A DNA stretch of 14,855 nucleotides, taken from assembly GCA_958350755.1 (NCBI GenBank), contig CATWID010000046.1:1-14855 (forward strand). The letters are read 5' to 3'. The stretch comes from an uncultured Collinsella sp. Its GTDB lineage: Bacteria > Actinomycetota > Coriobacteriia > Coriobacteriales > Coriobacteriaceae. The notes below the pieces were generated by a model. That model saw nothing but the letters and a program-made list of their open reading frames with translations. It searched no databases and was not told the origin of the DNA. This document shows positions 7,372 to 14,855 of the stretch, one piece after another; the stretch's first letter is position 1, and the number at the start of each line of letters is the position of its first letter. Made by a program: the position numbers and the translations under genes.

Positions 7372-8141
7372 GCCATCACTCCTTTCGGCGGGTTGGCGGA
7401 GGCGGAAATCATGGGCAGGCTATCTACGGCGCTGCGTAGGGTCCGCGGTGCATGCGGAATATACGCGCCGTCGTGAATGCGACCGTCGCGGATGGTCACG
7501 GCACGGTCGGCCTCGGCGGCGATGCCGGGGTCGTGTGTGATAAGCACGATGGTTTTGCCGCGCTCCTGGAGCTTGTGGAAGGTTTCCATGACGAGCGCTC
7601 CCGTGGCGGAGTCCAGGTTGCCCGTCGGCTCGTCGGCCAAAATGATGGGTGGATCGTTGACAAGGGCGCGCGCGATGGCGACGCGCTGCATCTGTCCGCC
7701 CGACAGCTCCGATATACGATGGTCCCAATGGTCGACCGGAAGCGTGACGGCCTGCAGCGCGTGTACGGCGCGCATCTCGCGCTGGCTGCGCGGCACATTG
7801 GTGTAGGACAGCGGCAGCATGACGTTTTCGATCACCGTCAGGCGCGGCAGCAGATTAAAGCTCTGAAAGACAAAGCCGATGCTCAGCGCTCGCACCTCGG
7901 TGAGCTCGTCATCGTCGAGCTCGGCGACGTTGAGCCCTTGCAGGAAGTAATCGCCCGCCGTCGGTTTGTCCAGGCAGCCCAGGATGTTCATGAGCGTCGA
8001 CTTGCCTGAGCCCGAGGGGCCGGTGATGGCAACGAACTCACCGGGATCTACTGCCAGGCTCACGTTATGCAGGATGTGGGCGCAACCGGCCTCGCTCTCA
8101 AAGATGCGGTGCACGTTGCGGATGTCGATGACGGGACGCAT
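7368..8141 (-). CDS. ABC exporter ATP-binding protein, MacB/LolD/YknY type
   Basis: This 257-residue ATPase has all nucleotide-binding motifs: Walker A GPSGSGKST (41-49), Q-loop FVFQSFNLLPRLTV (90-103), signature LSGGQMQR (146-153), Walker B IILADEPTGNLDS (166-178) and the switch histidine in ITHDP (201-205). The sequence closely follows the LolD/MacB ATPase group. A C-terminal stretch of about 25 residues beyond the normal end (after GAYIPHAP) has no recognisable domain. Its start overlaps the stop of the membrane fusion protein gene by one base (TAATG), and its stop overlaps the permease start. The three products therefore almost certainly form one complex at the cytoplasmic membrane. Confidence 0.95.
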   Translation of the reverse strand: MRPVIDIRNVHRIFESEAGCAHILHNVSLAVDPGEFVAITGPSGSGKSTLMNILGCLDKPTAGDYFLQGLNVAELDDDELTEVRALSIGFVFQSFNLLPRLTVIENVMLPLSYTNVPRSQREMRAVHALQAVTLPVDHWDHRISELSGGQMQRVAIARALVNDPPIILADEPTGNLDSATGALVMETFHKLQERGKTIVLITHDPGIAAEADRAVTIRDGRIHDGAYIPHAPRTLRSAVDSLPMISASANPPKGVMA

Positions 8142-9562
8142 TACTTGCCCTCGTCGGCAGGCATGTTGTCGCCGCCGTCTGCCGTCATTCCTGTGCCGGT
8201 ATCCGTCACGATGGTGTCGCCGTCGCGTAGCTTGGTAACCGGGACGTCTGGATTGATCTCGTTGCCCTGGTCGTCGCGCTTGGCCTGCGTCTTACCGACT
8301 ACAGCCTCGTTGTCGTTTTGCGTCACGACGGTCACCTTCACGCGGCGCGTCTTTTTACCCTCCGAATCGGTGGCAAAATTGACGTAATAGTGCTCGCCAT
8401 CTTCGGTCATCAGCGCCATGGTCGGCACCATCACCACGTCGTCGAGCTTCTCGGTCACTACCGAGACCTCGGCAGTCATACCCGGCTTAAGGCGACTGTC
8501 AGGTGCTTCGATGAGGATGTCGACGTTAAAGGTCACACTGCCGCCGCTCCCGGAGGAGGAGTCGGAGTTTGCCACCGAGGCGATAGCCGTGACGGTGCCC
8601 TGGCTCACGATATCGGGAAACGCGGGGTAGGTCACGTTGGCGCTTTGGCCCACGGCAATTTTGGCGATATCCTTTTCGCCCACCTGAACCGTCACCTTCA
8701 TCTTGGACAGGTCGGCGATCTGCATGCACTGCTTGCCGCCGCTCGTATCGCTTTCGCCCATGATCATGCCGCCTGTTACCGTGGCGCCCACCTTGGCGTT
8801 GAGCGCCACGATGCTGCCCGAGCTCGGGGCCGTGACCGTACGGCTGGCGGCCTTGGCGTTCGCCTGATCGAGGTTTGCCTGGGCCGATGTGAGGCTGCGC
8901 TGCGCGGCCGATACGGCGTTCGTGTCCGCTGATGCGGCGGAGATGCCAGCCGCTGCGGAACCTCCGTCGACGTCCGTCGTTGGGTTGGCCTGCGCGGCAG
9001 CTGCGGCTTTCTTCGCGTTGGCGAGGTCTTCTTGAGCGGCTGCAACTGCACGCTGCGCCTCGGCAACGTTGCGATCGAGCTCGTCGTTTTTAATGGTCAT
9101 AAGCACGTCGCCCTCGTTGACGGATTGGCCTGCCTGCACGTTGATCGAATCGACCGTGCCGTCGACAGAAGGGGAGACCACTGAGGACGAAATGGGTTTG
9201 AGCTGGCCTTTTGCCTCGACCGTTGTGCTAAACGTGCCCTCGGTCACCATGTCGGTCGCAGGCCCGCTATCGCCCTGTGGCTGCGCATTGATAACCAGGG
9301 TTGCAACAATAGCAATGAGCGCGATGACACCCACGATGCCGGCGGCAATGCCGCGTCGAATCAGCTTTTTGCGTCGACGTTCGGCACGTTTTGCCTTGAG
9401 CTTGGCATATGCCTCTTCATCGGAAATCTCGGCCGTATCGTTCATGCGTCCGCTCTCCTTGTCGGCATGTACGTCTGTGATCAGAGGAAGCGTTTCGGTG
9501 GCACCTTCGGGCGTGTGCTCGGTATCATCCGGGCCCGGGGTGATGTTGGGGACATTCGGCAT
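8141..9562 (-). CDS. Membrane fusion protein (HlyD/MacA/YknX-like) of the ABC exporter
   Basis: This 473-residue protein anchors and extends the exporter outside the membrane. Domains in order are: an acidic cytoplasmic tail (about 1-50), the basic patch KAKRAERRRKK, one membrane helix (about 70-92), a biotinyl-lipoyl-like half motif (VSPSVDGTVDSINVQAGQSVNEGDVLMTI), an Ala/Gln-rich coiled-coil hairpin, the second half motif (APSSGSIVALNAKVGATV), and beta-barrel domains. The coiled coil is interrupted by a Gly/Ser/Ala-rich loop (around DVDGGSAAAGISAAS). ATG at 9562 is chosen because of AAAGGAGA just upstream. An in-frame ATG at 9445 (MNDTAEISDE) also has AAGGAG at good spacing and could give a 434-residue form. 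A Gram-positive host without an outer membrane would make it a YknX-like partner rather than part of a tripartite efflux pump. Confidence 0.9.
   Translation of the reverse strand: MPNVPNITPGPDDTEHTPEGATETLPLITDVHADKESGRMNDTAEISDEEAYAKLKAKRAERRRKKLIRRGIAAGIVGVIALIAIVATLVINAQPQGDSGPATDMVTEGTFSTTVEAKGQLKPISSSVVSPSVDGTVDSINVQAGQSVNEGDVLMTIKNDELDRNVAEAQRAVAAAQEDLANAKKAAAAAQANPTTDVDGGSAAAGISAASADTNAVSAAQRSLTSAQANLDQANAKAASRTVTAPSSGSIVALNAKVGATVTGGMIMGESDTSGGKQCMQIADLSKMKVTVQVGEKDIAKIAVGQSANVTYPAFPDIVSQGTVTAIASVANSDSSSGSGGSVTFNVDILIEAPDSRLKPGMTAEVSVVTEKLDDVVMVPTMALMTEDGEHYYVNFATDSEGKKTRRVKVTVVTQNDNEAVVGKTQAKRDDQGNEINPDVPVTKLRDGDTIVTDTGTGMTADGGDNMPADEGK
9455..9460 (-). promoter_or_regulatory. Ribosome binding site of an alternative internal start for the membrane fusion protein
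   Basis: On the - strand AAGGAG lies nine bases before the ATG at 9443-9445, inside the reading frame of the longer form. It is as good as the site at 9568-9573 that precedes the ATG at 9562, so the true or sole start cannot be decided from sequence alone. Confidence 0.4.
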
Positions 9563-9592
9563 AGCGTCTCCTTTATAGAAAGAACCTCGATA

Positions 9593-9598
9593 ATTATA
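9593..9598 (-). promoter_or_regulatory. Possible -10 box for the exporter operon
   Basis: A perfect TATAAT on the - strand lies about 30 bases upstream of the ATG at 9562. No convincing -35 element is seen at 16-18 bases, where the sequence is part of the stem-loop at 9597-9626. The match could be chance in this AT-rich spot. Confidence 0.35.
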
Positions 9599-9626
9599 TG
9601 CGCCCACCGGTTGGGGCGGGCGCATA
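9597..9626 (-). terminator. Stem-loop after the L,D-transpeptidase gene, probable terminator
   Basis: A perfect 9-bp inverted repeat (TATGCGCCC / GGGCGCATA, 9597-9605 and 9618-9626) with a 12-base loop lies 70 bases past the transpeptidase stop. Read on the - strand it is followed by TAATTATC, a weak uridine tail, so it may be an inefficient terminator. It also overlaps the candidate -10 box of the exporter operon. Confidence 0.5.
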
Positions 9627-9694
9627 GGACGGTTTCTTTCGGAACTGTTAGATTGGTCGCAGCGGTTCCACGTTGTAGGAATGCGCGCGTTGCA

Positions 9695-11410
9695 CTACGA
9701 GTGGACAACCACGCACAGGCCGACTTTGATGCAATCGTGCAGCGCCTTGGCGTCGGCCAGGCGAAGGTTGATGCATCCGTGGCTGCCGTACCACTTGTAG
9801 GAGTTGGGATCGTCGAAACTCTTGTCGTTTTGCCACGATGCATCGTGGAAACCGACCATGTTGCCCTCAAACGGCATCCAGTAGCTAACCGGGCTCTCGT
9901 ATTTGGGCTTGCCGGTCTCGGGGTCCTTGGCACCGATGAGTTTGCTGGCGCCATCGTTGCTGTTGATCTGCCATACGCCCTCGGGGGTGGCGTCTTCGCC
10001 CGGTTTGCCGGAAATAAAGTTGGCCTCCCACACAATATTGCCGCTCTCGTCGTAGTAGCGCGCGTGCTGCTCGGACAGATCGACATCGACGTATGCCTTC
10101 CAGTCAGGCTCTCCCTTTGCGGTAAAGGTGTCGGCCTTCTGGGAGTACTTGATATCGATTTCGCCGGTCTGCTTGTTGTTAATGGCGTCTTCGACCTGCT
10201 TGGCGAGCGAGGTACTGTCGATGGACCAACCAAAGTCGCCGCCTTCGACGGCGCACTGCTTGCCATCGGCGCGCGTCCACCAGCGAGTGGAGCCCACGGT
10301 ATTAAAGCCGTTGGCGAGCTCGGCTGCCCAGCTGCTGATCTGCGACGTATCGAGCGTGGGGTTGGCCGGATCGGCAAAGCTGATCCACTGCAACACGGAG
10401 CTGCCATCAACCTTGCCGGCATCCTCGCCGTTGAGCTTGAGGGTCACGTTGACGCCCAAGAAGTTGTTGGCGGCATCGCATGCGGCCTGAATCTGATCAT
10501 CGGTCAGCGTTCCATTGAGCGGCTCATAGGCATCGTTGCCGAGCTTGGAAAGATCTACGGTCTCGGCCAGCGAGGCAAGCTCGAGCTCGGCATACTTAAT
10601 GACATGCTCGCGGTTGAGTTTTTCGTTGGAGCGCGCCTTCTCGACGGTAAACTTGCCGGCCTGCTCGTCATAGGAGCTATTGGCCTCGAACGCGCCCGAA
10701 CGCCCCTCGTTAAACTCGTCGATGGCGGCGCCCAGATCCTTCTCAAACTGCTTTTGGTCAAAGGTGTCGGAGAGCATGGACAGGTCGACGTCTTGATCAA
10801 GATCGACTTCGTTGGAGCTAGCGGTTGTTTTGGTCTTGCCGCTTAAGGATTCTACAAGGCGAACCGGCCATACAATGGCTTCGTTGCGGCTGATAATCTC
10901 TTTTGCGGCAGCTTCGCCGTCGACAATGGGCTCATCGGACTCGGGCTGATAGGTCCAGCTAAAGTCATCGCCTGTCACGGTGAGCTTATAGTGCTTCCAA
11001 GCCGAGTTGACCTTGGTGGCGGCAGACGAAGCGTTGGAGAACGAGACATCGACGCCGGCGATAGTGGTGTTGGGGTAGGCTACCTGCGAAAACGCTACAA
11101 CGCCTACGATATAGACAATGACGATAAGACCCAGAACGACAAAGAGCGTCGTCTTTTTGCCCGACTTATTGTTCTCGGCGGGTTTGCGTGCGGGGCCGCG
11201 ATCGCCTCGAGCGTGCGTGGGGGGCTGCTTGGGCGCATTGCCATTTGCCTGGCGCTGCTGATGCTGCTTGTCCGGACGTTGGGAAACGTTTGCCGCACCT
11301 CGCTGCTGACCGCGGCTCGGCGCGATAGGACGCGGCGACTGAACGCCGCCGGTGTGCCTGCTCGGCTGCTGCGGATCGGGAATCAGTTGAGTTCGATCGT
11401 TTTGCGACAT
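9695..11410 (-). CDS. Membrane-anchored L,D-transpeptidase (YkuD domain) with putative peptidoglycan-binding region
   Basis: This 571-residue enzyme probably makes 3-3 cross-links in peptidoglycan or attaches molecules to it. The N-terminal 85 or so residues are a hydrophilic Gln/Pro/Arg-rich cytoplasmic tail. One membrane helix (about 87-108, TTLFVVLGLIVIVYIVGVVAF) follows, then an extracytoplasmic region of about 330 residues that fits the repeated peptidoglycan-binding domains found in such proteins, then the C-terminal YkuD domain. The latter has ATPEGVWQI, GFHDASW (His522) and the catalytic motif YGSHGCINLRLADAKAL with Cys546. The first ATG in the frame is at 11419, but the ATG at 11410 (MSQNDRTQ) is ten bases after GAAGGA and is preferred. 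It is a single-gene unit between terminators, with its own TATAAT upstream. Confidence 0.92.
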   Translation of the reverse strand: MSQNDRTQLIPDPQQPSRHTGGVQSPRPIAPSRGQQRGAANVSQRPDKQHQQRQANGNAPKQPPTHARGDRGPARKPAENNKSGKKTTLFVVLGLIVIVYIVGVVAFSQVAYPNTTIAGVDVSFSNASSAATKVNSAWKHYKLTVTGDDFSWTYQPESDEPIVDGEAAAKEIISRNEAIVWPVRLVESLSGKTKTTASSNEVDLDQDVDLSMLSDTFDQKQFEKDLGAAIDEFNEGRSGAFEANSSYDEQAGKFTVEKARSNEKLNREHVIKYAELELASLAETVDLSKLGNDAYEPLNGTLTDDQIQAACDAANNFLGVNVTLKLNGEDAGKVDGSSVLQWISFADPANPTLDTSQISSWAAELANGFNTVGSTRWWTRADGKQCAVEGGDFGWSIDSTSLAKQVEDAINNKQTGEIDIKYSQKADTFTAKGEPDWKAYVDVDLSEQHARYYDESGNIVWEANFISGKPGEDATPEGVWQINSNDGASKLIGAKDPETGKPKYESPVSYWMPFEGNMVGFHDASWQNDKSFDDPNSYKWYGSHGCINLRLADAKALHDCIKVGLCVVVHS

Positions 11411-11467
11411 CGTATGCATATCCTTCGGATTTCGCCTTGCGGCTCATCGTGTTTTTACTGGGCTTGC

Positions 11468-11473
11468 ATTATA
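11468..11473 (-). promoter_or_regulatory. Probable -10 box for the L,D-transpeptidase gene
   Basis: A perfect TATAAT on the - strand lies 57 bases upstream of the ATG at 11410 and downstream of the sdaA terminator. No strong -35 match is visible at the usual distance. The position, between a terminator and a start codon, makes a real promoter likely. Confidence 0.5.
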
Positions 11474-11514
11474 GCGATTACCCAGTTGTTTGTGGTATGG
11501 AAACGGTGGCATTC

Positions 11515-11541
11515 AAAAGAGGTGGGACATTTGTCCCACCT
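11515..11541 (-). terminator. Intrinsic terminator of sdaA
   Basis: A perfect 9-bp stem (AGGTGGGAC / GTCCCACCT, 11520-11528 and 11533-11541) with a 4-base loop begins 18 bases past the sdaA stop. On the - strand it is followed by CTTTT, as expected for factor-independent termination. Confidence 0.85.
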
Positions 11542-11559
11542 TCGAGTCGTTCTTTGTCG

Positions 11560-13167
11560 CTATCCGCACACACCGCATTTTGCACAGGCCGAAAGTGCGG
11601 CCGGAGCCTGCGCGATGCCACCCTTTGCCGTCTCGCGCAGCGTGGCCGGCAACGCGTGGCCCACGGAGAGCATGACGTGCGCCATCTGGTCAAACGGCAC
11701 CAGGCTCTTGATACCGGCGAGGGCGAGTTGTGCCGAGCTGAAGGCCGCTGCCACGCCGATGGCATTGCGGTTTTGGCAGGGCACCTCCACGAGGCCTCCT
11801 ACGGGATCGCATACGAGTCCCAATAGGTTACTCAGCGCGATGGAACTGGCGTCGAGCGCCTGCTCGGGCGTGCCTCCGAGCATCTGCACCAGCGCGGCGG
11901 CAGCCATGGCGGCGGCGCTTCCCACCTCCGCCTGGCAGCCGCCCTCGGCGCCGGCGACGCAGGCGCTCGTGGTGAGGTTGAGGCCGATGGCGGCGGCGCA
12001 GTAGAGCGCGTCCATCACCTGCTCGTCGTCGAGCTGCAGGTGGTCGGCGAGTGCCAGCACACAGCCGGGGACGACACCCGCGGATCCTGCCGTCGGAGCT
12101 GCGACGATTACGCCCATCGTGGCCGAGCGTTCGAGCACGGCCATGGCGCGGGCCACGGCGTCGGTTTGAACGGTGCCCATCAGGCTCGTGCTCAAATCGT
12201 TGCGGCCGGTGGCATCGACGAGTTTAGCCTCGCCGCCGATAAGCCCGCCGAGCGATCGCTGCGGATTGACGATAGGGGTCGTGGTCTCCTCGCGCATGAC
12301 GTCGAGCACGCGGCGCATGGCGGCGACGGCGTGGGTCTCGCCGGTCAGACGCGCCTCGCGCACGGCCATAACGGCGCCGATATTCAGGCCGAGCTCGGCG
12401 CATGCATCGAGCAGCTGCTCGCCGTCGTCGAAGATCTCCTTTGCCGAGACACCGGGGGAGAGCGACGAGGCGGAACCGGGGAGCTCGATAAAGGTCGCGT
12501 AATCGACATTGTCGAGTTTGCGTAGCATGGGGATAACGGTGTCGTCGGGCGCGCCGTCGGTCTCAAAGACGGAGTAGGCCTGGCCGCCCACTTCGGTGCG
12601 GTAGGTGCGGCAGAAGGCGATGTTCACGTGTGCGTAGGCGAGCAGGTTCGTGAGCGCGGCGAGCACGCCGGGGACGTCCTGGTGTGCCACAAACAGCGTG
12701 GAATACATGCCCGAGATGTCGACGCCGACGCCGTTAATGCGGCTGATGCGCATCTTGCCGCCGCCCAGGCTCTCACCGCGTACCTGTGCCGTGGCGCCCG
12801 TGTCGTCGACCATGTCAATGTCGACGGTGTTGGGGTGGATGGAGGCGTCGTCGCCCTTGATGTCAAAGTGATATTCGAGGCCCTGCTCGCGTGCGAGGTC
12901 GAAGGCCTGCTTGATGTTCTCGTCGTCGGTGTCGAGGCCCAGGATGCCCGCGACGAGCGCACGATCGGTGCCGTGGCCGCGGTAGGTGTGGGCAAAGGAG
13001 TTCCACAGGCCAAAGGTGACCTTAGTGATGCGGCCTTCCAGCAGGCTGGCGGCAACTTGGGCGCAGCGCAGGGCGCCAGCGGTGTGCGATGAGCTGGGGC
13101 CGACCATGACGGGCCCCAAGATCTCGAATGCCGAGGTCGTAGCTAGTGTTTGCGGCTTGCCTGCCAT
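11560..13167 (-). CDS. sdaA: L-serine dehydratase (L-serine ammonia-lyase), iron-sulfur dependent, single chain with ACT domain
   Basis: This 535-residue cytoplasmic enzyme converts L-serine to pyruvate and ammonia with a [4Fe-4S] cluster. The beta-type domain comes first (FEILGPVMVGPSSSHTAGAL, with GPSSSHTAG at 23-31, and SFAHTYRGHGTDRA). An ACT regulatory domain follows (about 155-230, STLFVAHQDVPGVLAALTNL). The alpha catalytic domain comes last, with VNPQRSLGGLIGGEA, AAPTAGSAGVVPG and candidate cluster ligands Cys403, Cys411, Cys453 and Cys464. It ends in a cysteine-rich tail CAKCGVCG. In Bacillus-type enzymes these halves are separate subunits, whereas the E. coli type is fused but lacks ACT. 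The ATG at 13167 is preceded by AGGAG. It has its own terminator, and a large inverted repeat lies in the upstream region. The product pyruvate would suit a fermentative anaerobe. Confidence 0.94.
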   Translation of the reverse strand: MAGKPQTLATTSAFEILGPVMVGPSSSHTAGALRCAQVAASLLEGRITKVTFGLWNSFAHTYRGHGTDRALVAGILGLDTDDENIKQAFDLAREQGLEYHFDIKGDDASIHPNTVDIDMVDDTGATAQVRGESLGGGKMRISRINGVGVDISGMYSTLFVAHQDVPGVLAALTNLLAYAHVNIAFCRTYRTEVGGQAYSVFETDGAPDDTVIPMLRKLDNVDYATFIELPGSASSLSPGVSAKEIFDDGEQLLDACAELGLNIGAVMAVREARLTGETHAVAAMRRVLDVMREETTTPIVNPQRSLGGLIGGEAKLVDATGRNDLSTSLMGTVQTDAVARAMAVLERSATMGVIVAAPTAGSAGVVPGCVLALADHLQLDDEQVMDALYCAAAIGLNLTTSACVAGAEGGCQAEVGSAAAMAAAALVQMLGGTPEQALDASSIALSNLLGLVCDPVGGLVEVPCQNRNAIGVAAAFSSAQLALAGIKSLVPFDQMAHVMLSVGHALPATLRETAKGGIAQAPAALSACAKCGVCG

Positions 13168-13190
13168 ATGCGCTCCTGTTCTATCCCGTC

Positions 13191-13311
13191 GTTCCGAGGG
13201 CTTTGGTATTTGGTCGCCTGCTCTACAGTCCTGGCTCGCACGGAGGCCACATTAAGTGGCCTCCGGCTCGTGCGGAACTCGCGATCGACCAAATACCAAA
13301 GCCCTCGGAAC
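13191..13311. repeat. 121-bp nested inverted repeat upstream of sdaA
   Basis: Perfect 26-base inverted arms lie at 13191-13216 and 13286-13311 (outer ends GTTCCGAGGG and CCCTCGGAAC). At the centre of the 69-base interior is a second perfect stem of 10 bp (CGGAGGCCAC / GTGGCCTCCG, 13241-13250 and 13256-13265) with loop ATTAA. The flanks show no obvious target-site duplication and there is no T-run after either stem. It ends 23 bases before the sdaA start codon, so the ribosome binding site (about 13174-13178) lies just outside. It could be a small non-autonomous palindromic element or a regulatory leader structure. Confidence 0.9.
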
Positions 13312-13346
13312 TTAGGATACATGGTTGGAGTCGCTCTGCTGCGAAA

Positions 13347-13376
13347 TTTATCGGCCTATGACCTATTCCATGTCCC
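13347..13376 (-). promoter_or_regulatory. Weak candidate promoter for sdaA
   Basis: On the - strand GGGACA and GATAAA are separated by 18 bases, each matching four of six consensus positions. The pair lies between the metK terminator and the 121-bp inverted repeat. If real, the whole inverted repeat would be in the sdaA 5' leader. It is offered as the best available candidate only. Confidence 0.22.
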
Positions 13377-13401
13377 AGGTCGGCTCATCTTCACCATCTT
13401 T

Positions 13402-13441
13402 AAATAAAAAAGAAGTACCGGTTGGAGCCGGTACTTCTTTT
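13402..13441 (-). terminator. Strong intrinsic terminator of metK
   Basis: A perfect 14-bp stem (13408-13421 with 13428-13441, core AAGTACCGG / CCGGTACTT) with a 6-base loop begins 37 bases past the metK stop. On the - strand it runs into TTTTTTATTT, a textbook uridine tract. Its A/T-rich stem base could also stop transcription arriving on the + strand. Confidence 0.92.
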
Positions 13442-13478
13442 GGTGCGTTGTTTCTTGGCTGTAGCTTTTGCCGTTAGC

Positions 13479-14759
<1,281 letters not shown>

Positions 14760-14855
14760 GATTGTCCTTTCAAAAACGTGTCCCGGCGACCGTTACCATT
14801 CCGCCGAGCTCTGTATGCAAGGGCACATCATAGCGCGTAAATCAAACATTCACAC
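14760..14855 (-). promoter_or_regulatory. metK leader region
   Basis: This stretch holds the ribosome binding site, a small hairpin (CGGCG / CGCCG, 14784-14788 and 14802-14806) and a TATGAT at about 14829-14834 on the - strand that could be a -10 box. The -35 region would fall at the window edge and is not convincing. I see no S-box (SAM-I) core sequence here. Confidence 0.3.

Noticed and set aside
9467..10846. Long open frame on the + strand opposite the membrane fusion protein and transpeptidase genes
   Set aside because: It is antisense to two clearly recognised genes and has no recognisable domain; such frames are common shadows in GC-rich DNA.
13191..13311. Invertible promoter switch
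   Set aside because: The inverted arms fit, but the 69-base interior is mostly a hairpin and shows no credible promoter in either orientation; no recombinase gene is nearby. Kept only as an alternative.
14760..14855. SAM riboswitch in front of metK
   Set aside because: No SAM-I core and no terminator-antiterminator pair could be found in the 96 bases available; a rarer class cannot be excluded because the window ends here.

Overview
The window looks like chromosomal DNA from an anaerobic, high-GC Gram-positive of the Coriobacteriia (Collinsella-like in the right part). This is judged from gene content, codon use and strong AAGGAG-type ribosome binding sites, not from any database search. It splits into two blocks that differ in base composition and point towards each other.

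Left block (1-5951, + strand, very GC-rich; one sampled 60-base line is 80% G+C). This is a tightly packed, overlapping cobalamin (B12) biosynthesis operon. It begins inside a histidine phosphatase (probably alpha-ribazole phosphatase, cobC), then runs cbiB, cobD, cbiP, cobO, cbiC, cbiJ. The genes cover two corrin-ring steps (CbiJ reductase, CbiC methylmutase), corrinoid adenosylation (CobO), side-chain amidation (CbiP), and making and attaching the aminopropanol arm (CobD, CbiB). The remaining ring-building genes and any cobalamin riboswitch must lie outside the window.

Junction (5952-6156). This short non-coding stretch between the convergent blocks holds what reads as a decayed fragment of an IS21-type transposase (about 5986-6072). 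It also holds an imperfect 21-bp tandem duplication across the stop codon of the next gene. Base composition changes here, so the B12 cluster could be transferred DNA, or the contig could be an assembly chimera.

Right block (6157-14855, all genes on the - strand, more moderate GC; a sampled line is 57%). Read from right to left in transcription order: metK (S-adenosylmethionine synthetase) with a strong intrinsic terminator; sdaA, a single-chain iron-sulfur L-serine dehydratase with an ACT domain, preceded by a 121-bp nested inverted repeat and followed by a terminator; a membrane-anchored L,D-transpeptidase for peptidoglycan cross-linking; and a three-gene overlapping operon for a MacAB/YknXYZ-type ABC exporter (membrane fusion protein, ATPase, FtsX-like permease).

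No RNA genes, CRISPR arrays, intact mobile elements or clearly novel multi-gene system were seen. The most unusual items are the perfect 26-bp inverted repeat enclosing a second perfect hairpin upstream of sdaA, and the composition break with the transposase relic.
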